Under the pieces are notes generated by a model. The model saw nothing but the letters and a program-made list of their open reading frames with translations. It did no database searches and had not been told where the DNA came from. This document shows positions 17,359-25,892 of a DNA stretch of 30,758 nt, in pieces. Each line of letters starts with the position of its first letter. The first letter of the stretch is position 1. The position numbers and the translations under genes were made by a program. The stretch is from an uncultured Clostridia bacterium. Its GTDB lineage: Bacteria; Bacillota; Clostridia; Oscillospirales; Oscillospiraceae. Location: the NCBI GenBank assembly GCA_937892865.1, contig CALBJG010000098.1:1-30758 (forward strand). Direction: 5' to 3'.

Positions 17359-17370
17359 TACTTAATATAT

Positions 17371-17412
17371 CGCCTCAATGTCAGTTATAACTGCTTTGAG
17401 GCGTTATTTTTT
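17371..17412 (+). terminator. Terminator between the HPr-like gene and uvrC
   Basis: An 8-bp outer stem (17371-17378 with 17396-17403), an inner palindrome CAGTTATAACTG that can extend the hairpin, then TTATTTTTT. The T-run runs directly into the uvrC ribosome binding site (GGAG at 17413-17416). Confidence 0.85.
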
Positions 17413-17422
17413 GGAGATAATT

Positions 17423-19231
17423 ATGCTATTTGATAGTCTTAAAAAGCAAGCGCGAGATCTTCCGGAACAACCCGGCGTTTATATTATGCGCAATCGCGAT
17501 GATGAAGTGATTTATGTCGGAAAAGCGAAGAAACTGCGCAACCGCGTTAGTCAGTATTTTCAGGATACCGCTTCCCATACCCCAAAAACTCGTCTGATGG
17601 TTAGCCATATAGATCATTTTGAAGTGATCATTGCGCACAGTGAATTTGAAGCCCTTGTTTTGGAAGCATCTTTAATTAAAAAGTATAAACCGAAGTATAA
17701 CATTCTTTTAAAAGACGACAAGGGCTATCCTTTTATTCGGATCGACACAGCTACGGATTATCCCGATATATCCATTTGCAATAAAGTCAGTGATGATCGC
17801 GCCGAATATTTTGGCCCGTATGGTAATAGAGGTGTTACAATCAGCGCGATCAAAACAATTAAAGACATTCTCAAATTACCGACATGCAGCAAGAAATTCC
17901 CAAGAGATATCGGTAAAGAGCGTCCGTGTTTGAACTATCATATGGGCTTATGCGCCGGATGGTGTGCAAGAACTGACGGAAAAGATGACTATAACAATGC
18001 AATAGATTACGCAAGAAAACTCCTGAACGGTGACTATGCCGGCGTAATCGCTGACTTAAAATCGCAAATGTTTGGCGCGGCGGATGATCTGAAATTTGAA
18101 CTTGCTGCCCAGTTGCGCGATCAACTGAATTCTGTTGAAAAACTGAAGAATAAACAATTTGTTACGGCGATCAGCGCAGTTGATATGGATGTTGTCGGAT
18201 ATTGGCAGTCGGAAGCAAAGGCTTGTTTTTCTGTCCTGCATTTCCGTAATGGCAATCTGACTGAAAAAGTTTTTTCTCTGCTTCCGTATCAGGATAATCC
18301 CGAAGAAGCGCTTTCTACTCTGTTGTTGCAGTACTATGATAATAATGCCTATCGTCCGAGGTTGATCGTTATGCCGTTCGATATACCGGACAAAGCGTTG
18401 TTGGAACAGTTTCTTACTGAATTGTTTTCTAAAAAAGTCAAACTGCATATTCCACAACGAGGGAACGTTAAAAGACTTTCCGAACTTGCGCAATCCAATG
18501 CTTATGAGGAAATCGAACGACATACCAGCAATGATGAGCGCATAAACGCGTCCATTGCGCACCTTTGTAAAATGTTAGATATGGAATCTCTTAATAGAAT
18601 CGAGTCTTATGATATTTCCAATATTTCCGGATCTGATATTGTGGGCAGTATGGTCGTGTATTTGAATGGCAGGCCGCGTAAAAGCGATTACAAGCATTTT
18701 CGGATAAATGGATTGGAAAATCAGGATGATTATGCGTCTATGTATCAGATCATCACGCGGCGTTTCACGCATTTTTTGAATGGTGATGCCGGTTTTGATG
18801 CAGCACCGGATTTGCTTTTGATCGACGGAGGGGTTGTACATGCGCAGACGGCGCTTGACGCCTTGATTGCCCTTGGATTATCCTTTCCGGTCGTTGGTAT
18901 GGTGAAAGATGAAAGACACCGCACACGCGCTCTGGTGACGCCTGATGGAAAAGAGATTGGTATCATATCCAATCAAGGTGTTTTTTCGCTGATTGGAAAC
19001 ATTCAGGAACAAACGCATAATTTTGCAATTTCTTATCACCGTAAATTGCGCAGCAAACGTATGCAGTATTCTCAGTTGGACACAATTGCGGGCGTTGGCG
19101 AGAAACGCAAATGTGAATTGATCAAGCATTTTAAATCCTTACGTAACATCAAAAATGCATCAATAGAGGAATTGACTCGTGTTGTTCCGTTTGCTGTTGC
19201 AAAAAATATTTTTGATGCCTTCCATAAATGA
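17423..19231 (+). CDS. uvrC: Excinuclease ABC subunit C (UvrC)
   Basis: Dual-incision nuclease of nucleotide excision repair, 602 residues, normal length. An N-terminal GIY-YIG domain (PGVYIM and VIYVGKAK, about residues 13-36), a Cys-rich segment (CSKKFPRDIGKERPCLNYHMGLC, written here only as a guide to about 152-174), a UVR motif (about 200-235), a C-terminal RNase-H-like nuclease (ESYDISNISGSD; LLIDGG) and terminal helix-hairpin-helix motifs (TIAGVGEKRK) are visible. ATG 17423 is used because GGAG lies 6 nt upstream; an open extension of 15 codons would start inside the terminator. It is followed after 9 nt by rsmD. No separate promoter was seen. Confidence 0.96.
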   Translation: MLFDSLKKQARDLPEQPGVYIMRNRDDEVIYVGKAKKLRNRVSQYFQDTASHTPKTRLMVSHIDHFEVIIAHSEFEALVLEASLIKKYKPKYNILLKDDKGYPFIRIDTATDYPDISICNKVSDDRAEYFGPYGNRGVTISAIKTIKDILKLPTCSKKFPRDIGKERPCLNYHMGLCAGWCARTDGKDDYNNAIDYARKLLNGDYAGVIADLKSQMFGAADDLKFELAAQLRDQLNSVEKLKNKQFVTAISAVDMDVVGYWQSEAKACFSVLHFRNGNLTEKVFSLLPYQDNPEEALSTLLLQYYDNNAYRPRLIVMPFDIPDKALLEQFLTELFSKKVKLHIPQRGNVKRLSELAQSNAYEEIERHTSNDERINASIAHLCKMLDMESLNRIESYDISNISGSDIVGSMVVYLNGRPRKSDYKHFRINGLENQDDYASMYQIITRRFTHFLNGDAGFDAAPDLLLIDGGVVHAQTALDALIALGLSFPVVGMVKDERHRTRALVTPDGKEIGIISNQGVFSLIGNIQEQTHNFAISYHRKLRSKRMQYSQLDTIAGVGEKRKCELIKHFKSLRNIKNASIEELTRVVPFAVAKNIFDAFHK

Positions 19232-19240
19232 GGTGTAAAT

Positions 19241-19783
19241 ATGCGAGTAATTACAGGAAAAGCCCGAGGTGTAGTTTTGAAAACGCCACAAGGTACTGCA
19301 ACAAGACCCACCGCAGACAGAGTGAAAGAAGCGGTATTCAGTATTATTAATTTTGATATTCCTTCCTCGAATGTGTTGGACTTGTTTGGCGGCACCGGAC
19401 AATTGGGCATCGAAGCCTTAAGCAGAGGAGCGTCTCATGCGGTGTTTGTTGATGAAAGGGAAGATGCCTGCAGTTTGATTCGCGAAAATCTTCAGCGCGC
19501 AAAACTTTCTGGTCAGGGTGATGTTGTTCGCGGCGATGCATTGACTTATCTTCGAAGAACCAAAGATAAATTCAATATTATATTCCTTGATCCTCCTTAT
19601 GCCAGGGATTTGTTAGAAAATTCGCTAAAATTAATATCAGAAATTGACATTTTGCAATCTGGTGGTATAATAGTCACAGAACGGCCGGTTGAGAAAGAAT
19701 TGTTGTGTTCTTTTGATGGTTATGAGCGGTCAAAAGATTATAAGTACGGTACGACAATGATTACGATATTTCGTAAAGATTGA
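19241..19783 (+). CDS. rsmD: 16S rRNA (guanine(966)-N(2))-methyltransferase RsmD
   Basis: A 180-residue SAM-dependent methyltransferase modifying 16S rRNA at the base equivalent to E. coli G966. The N-terminal MRVITGKARGVVLKTP is typical, as are RPTADRVKEAVFSI, the SAM-binding LDLFGGTGQLGIEALSRGA and catalytic DPPY (117-120). GAGGTG precedes ATG 19241. coaD follows after 19 nt, the same pair as in Bacillus (ylbH-coaD) and in many other bacteria. Confidence 0.96.
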   Translation: MRVITGKARGVVLKTPQGTATRPTADRVKEAVFSIINFDIPSSNVLDLFGGTGQLGIEALSRGASHAVFVDEREDACSLIRENLQRAKLSGQGDVVRGDALTYLRRTKDKFNIIFLDPPYARDLLENSLKLISEIDILQSGGIIVTERPVEKELLCSFDGYERSKDYKYGTTMITIFRKD

Positions 19784-19802
19784 TCGGGAGAGGTTCTGTG
19801 GA

Positions 19803-20306
19803 ATGAAAATAGCGATTTATCCCGGTAGTTTTGATCCGATTACAAGTGGTCATTTGAATATCATCCGCCGAGCGGCAAACATTTTCGATCGTTTGATTGT
19901 TTGTGTGCTTGTGAATTCGTCCAAAAAACCTATGTTTTCGCAGGACGAAAGAGTTGCAATGATCCGCCGCTGCGTGAATGACATCCCTAATGTGGAAGTG
20001 GACGCATCCGAAGAATTGCTTGCCCATTATGCTAAGCGAAAAGGTGGATGTGTTATTATTAAAGGTCTGCGAGCCGGTTCTGATTTTGAAAACGAGTTTC
20101 AAATGGCGTTGATCAATCATAAAATCAACCCAACATTGGATACGATGTTTTTAACATCTGAACATCAGTATATGTATCTTAGCTCCAGCGCGGTGAAAGA
20201 GTTGGGTATCTACGATGTTGAACTCTCCGATTTCCTGCCTGAGCAAATTATAGATGATTTTAAAAAAAGGATTACAGATATACGTCAAGGAGGAAACAAA
20301 CAATGA
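19803..20306 (+). CDS. coaD: Phosphopantetheine adenylyltransferase CoaD
   Basis: Fourth step of coenzyme A synthesis: 4'-phosphopantetheine plus ATP to dephospho-CoA plus PPi. The protein is 167 residues. The nucleotidyltransferase signature TSGH (residues 14-17, after YPGSFDP) and the C-terminal MYLSSSAVKEL (ATP-binding SSxxVRE-type motif) are intact; KGLRAGSDFENEFQMA is the substrate-binding region. Its last 4 bases overlap the next gene (ATGA). Confidence 0.97.
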   Translation: MKIAIYPGSFDPITSGHLNIIRRAANIFDRLIVCVLVNSSKKPMFSQDERVAMIRRCVNDIPNVEVDASEELLAHYAKRKGGCVIIKGLRAGSDFENEFQMALINHKINPTLDTMFLTSEHQYMYLSSSAVKELGIYDVELSDFLPEQIIDDFKKRITDIRQGGNKQ

Positions 20307-20809
20307 ACGAACAGACGATTGAGGATATCATTTCTGCTCTGTATGATATGGTGCAAGATGCAAGAGCGCTGCCTTTGGGCGCTGATAAATGCATTTTGGA
20401 GCGGGATAAAGTTCTGGATATGTTGGACGAAGTGATTGCGCATATGCCTTCTGAGTTAAAGCAGGCCAAGACAATTGTTGAGTCCCGTAATGAACTGATT
20501 GGTCAGGCTCGTCGTGAAGCTGAAAATACGATCCGTCAGGCTCAGGAAGAGGCTCAGCGCCTTGTTGCTGAAGAGGCAATCTATCAGGAAGCAAAGCGTC
20601 AGTGCCAAGAGATGGTCTTGCAGACCCAGAAGAAAATCACAGAGCTTCGCAATGTAAGCAACGGTTATATGGACGATGCTCTCAGCCGTACAGAAGAAGC
20701 AATTGCTATGGCTTTGGAAGATGTTCGCGATACCCGTGCAAAATTCAAGGCATTGGTTGAAGCACAGGAGCGGAAGTCTGCTTCTGAAAACGCTGATTCT
20801 GAAGAGTAA
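20303..20809 (+). CDS. Coiled-coil protein of unknown function, DivIVA/ATPase-subunit-like
   Basis: A hydrophilic 168-residue protein, almost wholly helical, with a long Glu/Gln/Ala-rich coiled coil (about 50-150), no membrane segment and an acidic tail. Sequences of this kind after coaD in Clostridia are often labelled ATP synthase subunit or DivIVA-like because of coiled-coil similarity alone; no enzymatic motif is visible. It is translationally coupled to coaD through an ATGA overlap with AAGGAGG at 20288-20294, and a terminator follows the stop. In Bacillus the gene after coaD is ylbJ, so the context gives no clear role. Confidence 0.8.
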   Translation: MNEQTIEDIISALYDMVQDARALPLGADKCILERDKVLDMLDEVIAHMPSELKQAKTIVESRNELIGQARREAENTIRQAQEEAQRLVAEEAIYQEAKRQCQEMVLQTQKKITELRNVSNGYMDDALSRTEEAIAMALEDVRDTRAKFKALVEAQERKSASENADSEE

Positions 20810-20814
20810 TAAAG

Positions 20815-20846
20815 AAAAAACAGCTCAAAACTTGAGCTGTTTTTTT
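20815..20846 (+). terminator. Terminator after the coaD-coiled-coil operon
   Basis: A perfect stem (A-tract plus CAGCTCAA, 20815-20828, pairing with TTGAGCTG plus T-run, 20832-20845) with a 3-nt loop and seven Ts. It lies only 22 nt before the next ATG. Confidence 0.92.
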
Positions 20847-20868
20847 AAAATCCAATGGAGGGTTATTG

Positions 20869-22557
20869 ATGAATTATATTGAAAATTTTGAGTTTTGGCG
20901 TAATGCTGACCTTACAGTTGCTGAAAAAACCGAAATGCTTTCTATTGCAGACAATGAGGATGAATTAAAGGGACGCTTTGGCAGCGACCTGCAATTCGGT
21001 ACTGCCGGTATGCGTGGTGTAATGGGCGTTGGCAGTAATCGCTTGAATCGATATACAGTTCGCCGCGCCGCACAAGGAATGGCTGCGTGGCTTTCCGGCA
21101 CGGATCTTCCCCAAAAAGCAGCAATTGGCTATGACTCTCGGCATAACTCTAAGTTGTTTGCAGAAGTTTGCGCTGTTGCATTTGCAGAGGCTGGCATTCA
21201 TGTTTATCTATACGATAGACTTGCGCCTACGCCGATGCTTTCGTATGCAGTGCGTGAATTAAAATGCGGCTGCGGAATTGTGATCTCTGCAAGTCACAAC
21301 TCCGGTGAATACAATGGTGTAAAGTGCTATGGTCCCGATGGATGTCAAATGACTGACGAGCCTGCGGCAGTGGTTACGGAAGAAATCAGTAAAATTCCTT
21401 ATTTTATTCCCGAAAGCAAGAATCTGGATACATTTGTTGCAGAAGAAAAAATTTCTTATATTTCGCAAGATGTCTGGGAGTCTTATTATCAATGTGTTCT
21501 TGCTGAATCTGTTGATCCGCAGATCATTAAAGAATCTGAACTGAATATTGTATATACTCCTCTGTGCGGTACTGGCAACGAACCCGTGCGCGAGATTCTT
21601 TCTCGATTAGGCGTTGGGATTCAAGTTGTGACCTGCCAGGAGCATCCTGACGGCGATTTTAAAACTTGCGAGTATCCTAACCCTGAAACAGATGCAGCCC
21701 TTGCAGAGAGTTACAAGATCGCCAAGGAGTGCGAGTGTGATGTGATCCTTGGTACAGATCCTGATTGTGACCGTGTTGCAATTGCTGTTCCGTGTGATGA
21801 GGGGTTCCGCAAACTATCCGGTAATGAATTAGGCTGTGTTTTGCTTGATTACATCCTGAAGTCATTGAATGAGAAGGGGAGTATCCCCAAGAATGCCATT
21901 GCTGTAAGAAGTATTGTTTCGACACCAATGGCGGATCAGATCGCTGCAAAATATGGTGTTGATATGCGTGCAGTTCTCACCGGATTTAAGTATATCGGCG
22001 GAGAGATTCTTGCGCTGGAAGAAATAGGTGAGGAGAATAGATATCTGTTCGGCTTTGAGGAAAGCTGTGGATATTTGAAGGGCACTTATGCCAGAGATAA
22101 GGATGCGGTTGTTGCCTCGATGCTTGTGTGTGAACTTGCCGCATCTTTGAAAAAGGAAGGCAAGACGATTCTTGACGCAATTGATTCTTTATACGAACAA
22201 TATGGTTACTACCTGGCAAAGGTAAAGAGTTTGGAACTCACCGGATCTGATGCGATGGAAAAAGCGGCAAAATTGATGTCTGATCTCCGCAGCAATTCTC
22301 CGGATATGATTGCAGGTAAAACCGTCACCGTTGCAAGAGACTATCAGACAAGAGTGGAACGAAATCTGGTTGATCATACTGAACACCGGTTGAATTTGCC
22401 GAAATCCAATGTGCTCGAGTTTGTTGTTGGAAATTTTGGCAGTGTCATCGTCAGACCGTCCGGTACAGAACCGAAGGTAAAGTTCTACTATACAGCGGTT
22501 GGCGCAACAAAAGAGGAGGCAAACGACCTGCTCTTGAAGATGGTTTCTGATATATAA
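20869..22557 (+). CDS. Phosphohexomutase (phosphoglucomutase/phosphomannomutase)
   Basis: An alpha-D-phosphohexomutase of 562 residues, interconverting hexose 1- and 6-phosphates, probably feeding UDP-glucose and envelope sugar synthesis. Phosphoserine loop ISASHNSGEYNG with catalytic Ser142, metal-binding DPDCDR (297-302), sugar-binding GFEESCGY and the C-terminal phosphate-binding RPSGTEPK are present. The loop reads ASHNS where many members have ASHNP. Length and the N-terminal LQFGTAGMRG segment match the PgcA-type subfamily. ATG 20869 has GGAGGG 6 nt upstream; a TTG directly before it is in frame but less likely. Substrate preference cannot be read from sequence. Confidence 0.92.
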   Translation: MNYIENFEFWRNADLTVAEKTEMLSIADNEDELKGRFGSDLQFGTAGMRGVMGVGSNRLNRYTVRRAAQGMAAWLSGTDLPQKAAIGYDSRHNSKLFAEVCAVAFAEAGIHVYLYDRLAPTPMLSYAVRELKCGCGIVISASHNSGEYNGVKCYGPDGCQMTDEPAAVVTEEISKIPYFIPESKNLDTFVAEEKISYISQDVWESYYQCVLAESVDPQIIKESELNIVYTPLCGTGNEPVREILSRLGVGIQVVTCQEHPDGDFKTCEYPNPETDAALAESYKIAKECECDVILGTDPDCDRVAIAVPCDEGFRKLSGNELGCVLLDYILKSLNEKGSIPKNAIAVRSIVSTPMADQIAAKYGVDMRAVLTGFKYIGGEILALEEIGEENRYLFGFEESCGYLKGTYARDKDAVVASMLVCELAASLKKEGKTILDAIDSLYEQYGYYLAKVKSLELTGSDAMEKAAKLMSDLRSNSPDMIAGKTVTVARDYQTRVERNLVDHTEHRLNLPKSNVLEFVVGNFGSVIVRPSGTEPKVKFYYTAVGATKEEANDLLLKMVSDI

Positions 22558-22572
22558 ATTTATACTTTAGAG

Positions 22573-22608
22573 AAAAATAACAGGAGTTAAAACTCCTGTT
22601 ATTTTTTT
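22573..22608 (+). terminator. Terminator after the phosphohexomutase gene
   Basis: A 15-bp stem (22573-22587 with 22592-22606) with a TAAA loop and a run of seven Ts at the 3' side. Confidence 0.93.
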
Positions 22609-22651
22609 GCCTATCTGCGAATAGTCTGCTAAAAAGGGGAGTGATTATAAA

Positions 22652-23068
22652 ATGAAAATATCAATTAAGAATTTAAATGCCAATGTAAAAGTTATAGGAA
22701 TTGGTGTTTTACTCGCGTTTGTTATTAGTTGCATTCTTCTTGCGACTGCATCCTGGCTTATATTCAGTGGCAGGATGTTATTAACGATAGGGAAGTATAT
22801 AATGCCGTTTGTTTATTTTCTGTCATTGACAATTATGGGGATAATAATGCGGTTTGGATACCGAGGCTTAGAATCAATGACCATACTCTACGTTAATATT
22901 GTTTATCTTCTGGTGATACTTATAGTGAATTTACTCATATATAGCAAAGGGGTATACAATATTGTGTATGCATTGATAGGTGTGACTGTAGCTTATCCGG
23001 TAACATTACTGCAAAATCGACAACACAAAAGAGGGAAAGGGTATCGAAAAAAGATGCGAATTCGTTAA
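22652..23068 (+). CDS. Four-helix integral membrane protein, TIGR04086-like
   Basis: A 138-residue protein with four hydrophobic helices (about 13-36, 42-66, 76-97 and 101-121) and a very basic C-terminal tail (RQHKRGKGYRKKMRIR), giving a likely cytoplasmic end. Size and topology resemble the uncharacterised TIGR04086 family of Firmicutes membrane proteins; this is from memory, not a search. A ribosome binding site (AAGGGGAG) precedes the ATG. It is alone between a terminator and a 354-nt non-coding stretch. Function unknown. Confidence 0.65.
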   Translation: MKISIKNLNANVKVIGIGVLLAFVISCILLATASWLIFSGRMLLTIGKYIMPFVYFLSLTIMGIIMRFGYRGLESMTILYVNIVYLLVILIVNLLIYSKGVYNIVYALIGVTVAYPVTLLQNRQHKRGKGYRKKMRIR

Positions 23069-23220
23069 GTTGTACAAAAATGCAAGATAGGTAAATATAA
23101 TTTACCTACAATTTCCAAAGTGAAAGAAATCTTGCAAAACAACATATTGTGTTCATCGAATTTGTTTTCACGCTATATATTGAAAATAATTGAAAATGAT
23201 AAAACCGACTTACAATTTGA

Positions 23221-23252
23221 TTACATAAGTTTACATAATTGCGTTTACATAA
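23221..23252 (+). repeat. Three direct copies of TTACATAA
   Basis: TTACATAA at 23221-23228, 23231-23238 and 23245-23252. The first two start 10 bp apart (one helical turn), the third 14 bp further. They lie 45-75 bp upstream of the promoter for the membrane protein-xerD pair. Confidence 0.7.
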
Positions 23253-23296
23253 AAATCAGCATAATTAACAAAAATAGTTAAAAAATCCAAATATGC

Positions 23297-23325
23297 TTGC
23301 AATTACAACGATTTTGGTGTATAGT
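23297..23325 (+). promoter_or_regulatory. SigA-type promoter for the membrane protein-xerD pair
   Basis: TTGCAA (23297-23302), a 17-bp spacer, TATAGT (23320-23325). It lies about 97 bp before the likely start codon. Confidence 0.6.
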
Positions 23326-23422
23326 TAGTCTGCTATATGTGTTATTGGTTATTCATATATGTAATCAATCGTTATTTTGAACTGACTCCAAAGTTGTAAG
23401 GCGATTAAGGAGTTGGATTCAT

Positions 23423-23929
23423 TTGTTTTGCAAGAGAACTTTCCGTCCTTCGCAAAATTTTTATTTATATATTCTCTCCGCATCCTGGATCGTGGGAGTC
23501 ATTTGTGGCGGATGTTTAGCAGACAGTTCTTTGTTGTCCGGTATTTCAATGATGCGCGTCTTTACAGAAGATGTGTCGATCGTAAGATATCTGCTGGCAT
23601 TATTTATTCCGTACACCTTAACCTTTACCGCTATTGTTATTTCTGCAAAATACTTAATTTGCTGTCTATCTTTTTTAAAGGCTTTTACTTATTCTTTCTG
23701 CGTTTTTTACATTTTGAAATCGTTTGAAGGTTTTGGTTGGCTGGTTAAATTACTGTTTTTGTTTTCTGACGGTATTTCGGTTGTTGTTTTGTTGTTTGTT
23801 TGGATCAGAGTATTGACCAATGATATAAACAGGGGAGATATTGCTCTCACGATACCGTTGATGGCGGCAATTTGTTTTGTCGATATATATTTAGTGATTC
23901 CTTATATGGCATCACTGTTCAATCAATAG
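23423..23929 (+). CDS. Multi-pass membrane protein upstream of xerD, possibly SpoIIM-related
   Basis: A 168-residue, strongly hydrophobic protein with about five helices (near residues 14-34, 50-72, 75-96, 105-126 and 136-165). The first helix with its VGVICGG turn is reminiscent of the start of SpoIIM, and spoIIM lies near xerD in Bacillus and many Clostridia; this is positional and weak, and I see no decisive SpoIIM motif. Start is probably TTG 23423, with AAGGAG at 23407-23412; no ATG fits. A competing frame (23413-23727) is less hydrophobic and ends early. The stop abuts the xerD ATG, so the pair is likely an operon. Confidence 0.6.
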   Translation: MFCKRTFRPSQNFYLYILSASWIVGVICGGCLADSSLLSGISMMRVFTEDVSIVRYLLALFIPYTLTFTAIVISAKYLICCLSFLKAFTYSFCVFYILKSFEGFGWLVKLLFLFSDGISVVVLLFVWIRVLTNDINRGDIALTIPLMAAICFVDIYLVIPYMASLFNQ

Positions 23930-24835
23930 ATGGAAAGGTTCGCTCACTTCATGTTGGATTTAGTTCAGGCTTATGAAAATTACCTGTCTAAGGTAAAACA
24001 TGCATCTGAAAATACGATCAGTTCGTATATGCGCGACATTCGTCAGTTTTCTTCTTGGCTGGCCAGTGTCAAGCATACGGATATCTTGGATGCTGAACAA
24101 TTGAATATCAGCGATTACCTGGATTATCTCCGTCAAGATGGTCGTTCCGGAGCAACTGTTTCCCGGAATCTTGCCAGCCTTAAGAATTTTTACGCGTACG
24201 CTGTTTCTTCCGGTTTTTTGGAAAAGACACCCGTTAAGGATATTAAGGTTGATAGGGGAGAGAAAAAGCAACCCCAAATCCTTTCCAGCAGAGAAATAGA
24301 ACTGCTGCTTGCGCAGCCGGATTGTGTCGATGCGAAGGGATATCGCGACAAAGCGATGCTGGAGGTAATGTACGCGACCGGTATTCGTGTTTCCGAGTTG
24401 ATCGACCTTGATGTTGACGATGTAAATTTGGATGCCGGTGTAATTAAATGCAGTAGTGCCAATAAGACCAGAACCATTCCACTGTATCCGGCTGCATTGC
24501 GCGCGCTTTCAGCATATCTTCGGGACATTAGAGAGACGATGGTTGAATCGCCTGATGAGCGGGCGTTGTTTGTCAATATTTCCGGTGTTCGTATGAGCAG
24601 GCAGGGTTTCTGGAAGATCATGAAACACTATCAGCAAACCGCGAATATTGACAAGGAAATCACGCCTCATACATTGCGCCATAGTTTTGCTGTACATCTT
24701 CTTGAAAATGGCGCCGATGTCAGTTCGCTGCAAGAGTTGATGGGACATAGTGACATTTCATCTACACAGATGTATACACATTTGATCAATCAAAAACTTA
24801 AATCTGTGTATGAAAAGTGCCATCCCAAAGCATAA
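23930..24835 (+). CDS. xerD: Tyrosine recombinase XerD
   Basis: A 301-residue tyrosine site-specific recombinase that resolves chromosome dimers at dif with its XerC partner. The N-terminal SAM-like core-binding domain spans about 1-100. The catalytic domain has Arg in TGIRVSEL, HTLRHSFA with the H-x-x-R pair, LMGHSDISSTQ and nucleophile Tyr282. Length is typical. The start could be ATG 23930, directly after the upstream stop (coupling), or ATG 23951 (MLDLVQAYENYL), which aligns better with the usual XerD N-terminus and has GGAAAGG 11 nt upstream. Confidence 0.9.
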   Translation: MERFAHFMLDLVQAYENYLSKVKHASENTISSYMRDIRQFSSWLASVKHTDILDAEQLNISDYLDYLRQDGRSGATVSRNLASLKNFYAYAVSSGFLEKTPVKDIKVDRGEKKQPQILSSREIELLLAQPDCVDAKGYRDKAMLEVMYATGIRVSELIDLDVDDVNLDAGVIKCSSANKTRTIPLYPAALRALSAYLRDIRETMVESPDERALFVNISGVRMSRQGFWKIMKHYQQTANIDKEITPHTLRHSFAVHLLENGADVSSLQELMGHSDISSTQMYTHLINQKLKSVYEKCHPKA

Positions 24836-24871
24836 AAAAACTATCGATTTTTACAAATCGATAGTTTTTTT
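24834..24871. terminator. Bidirectional terminator between xerD and pfkA
   Basis: A 17-bp stem (24834-24850 with 24855-24871) built on ACTATCGATTT, with a TTAC loop and a 7-nt A- or T-run at each edge. It serves the convergent xerD and pfkA genes. Confidence 0.92.
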
Positions 24872-24878
24872 ATTTATT

Positions 24879-25856
24879 CTAGTGATCAAAACCGGTCATT
24901 GCTGCAAGGACATCGACTTCGATTTGCTGAATACTCTTTTGCATTCCCAATCCTTCTTGGATATCTACATCAGTAAAACGACCGTTATTCGTGCAGATCA
25001 CTCTGTTTGTCTTTCCGGCCAGAAGCATCTCAACGGCCATGTAACCCATTTTAGTGGCATTTACGCGATCTCTGCCGGTAGGGCAGCCGCCGCGTTGTAT
25101 GTGACCCAATACGGTAACGCGGGGGTCCAGATCAATGGTGTCTTTGATCTTTGCCGCAATATCTGCTGCAGAACCGGCGCCTTCGGCGACAACGATCATA
25201 TAGTGTGTGAAACCGTTTAATCTTGCACGACGGATCTTTTCGATTACATCTTCTTCAAAATTGATCTGTTTTTCAGGGACTAGGATTGCTGTAGCGCCAA
25301 CAGCAAGACCAACATACATAGCAAGATAGCCTGCATTGCGACCCATAACCTCAACAACAGAACAACGTTCGTGGGATTGCATTGTATCACGAAGTTTGTC
25401 AATGCATTCGATCGCGGTGTTTGCTGCAGTGTCAAAACCTATTGAGTAGTTAGTGCAACAAATGTCATTATCGATCGTTGCAGGAATGCAAATAACATTC
25501 ATGCCGTGCTTGGACAGGGCAGAGGCTCCGCGGAATGTACCATCGCCGCCAATAGCAACGATACCGTCAAGTCCGAGAAAACGGCATGTGGAAGCGGCCT
25601 TTTTTTGACCTTCTTCGGTCATAAACTCTTTGCTTCTGGCTGTATATAACACCGTACCGCCACGGTTAATAATATGGCCAATGCTTTTTTCACTCATTTG
25701 TATAATATCGCCGGTAATCAGACCGTTGTAACCACGGCGAATGCCATAGCATTCAATTCCGTGAAATAATGCAGTCCGCACAACTGCGCGAACACAAGCA
25801 TTCATACCAGGTGCGTCACCGCCGCTGGTCAATACACCGATTCTTTTTATGCTCAT
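24879..25856 (-). CDS. pfkA: ATP-dependent 6-phosphofructokinase
   Basis: The committed step of glycolysis: fructose 6-phosphate plus ATP to fructose 1,6-bisphosphate. The protein is 325 residues, close to the bacterial PfkA length. LTSGGDAPGMN (about 9-19), ATP-site GGDGTFRGA, substrate site TIDNDI and catalytic region, VVEVMGRNAGYLA and HIQRGGCPT are in order. Gly in GGDGT (rather than GGDDT) indicates use of ATP, not pyrophosphate. GGAGG is placed properly before ATG 25856 on the minus strand. It is monocistronic; no pyk follows, unlike in many Firmicutes. Confidence 0.97.
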   Translation of the reverse strand: MSIKRIGVLTSGGDAPGMNACVRAVVRTALFHGIECYGIRRGYNGLITGDIIQMSEKSIGHIINRGGTVLYTARSKEFMTEEGQKKAASTCRFLGLDGIVAIGGDGTFRGASALSKHGMNVICIPATIDNDICCTNYSIGFDTAANTAIECIDKLRDTMQSHERCSVVEVMGRNAGYLAMYVGLAVGATAILVPEKQINFEEDVIEKIRRARLNGFTHYMIVVAEGAGSAADIAAKIKDTIDLDPRVTVLGHIQRGGCPTGRDRVNATKMGYMAVEMLLAGKTNRVICTNNGRFTDVDIQEGLGMQKSIQQIEVDVLAAMTGFDH

Positions 25857-25892
25857 ATAAGATCCTCCGATCTGAAAACTTGTTATATTGAT

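Larger units (their letters stand above)
23069..23422. other. AT-rich non-coding stretch between two membrane-protein genes
   Basis: A 354-nt stretch without a convincing ORF. It holds a perfect 9-bp inverted repeat with a 3-nt loop (23088-23108, TAGGTAAAT arms, no T-tract), three copies of TTACATAA (23221, 23231 and 23245), and a good SigA-type promoter at 23297-23325. No RNA gene was recognised. Confidence 0.7.

Noticed and set aside
23088..23108. Inverted repeat as a terminator for the TIGR04086-like gene
   Set aside because: The stem is perfect but A/T-rich and has no T-run on either side; kept only as an inverted repeat inside the intergenic description.
23221..23252. TTACATAA repeats as CRISPR or replication iterons
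   Set aside because: Only eight bases long with uneven spacing and no Rep or Cas gene nearby.
24810..25220. A 136-codon plus-strand ORF after xerD
   Set aside because: Runs through the terminator and antisense to pfkA; it has no family features.
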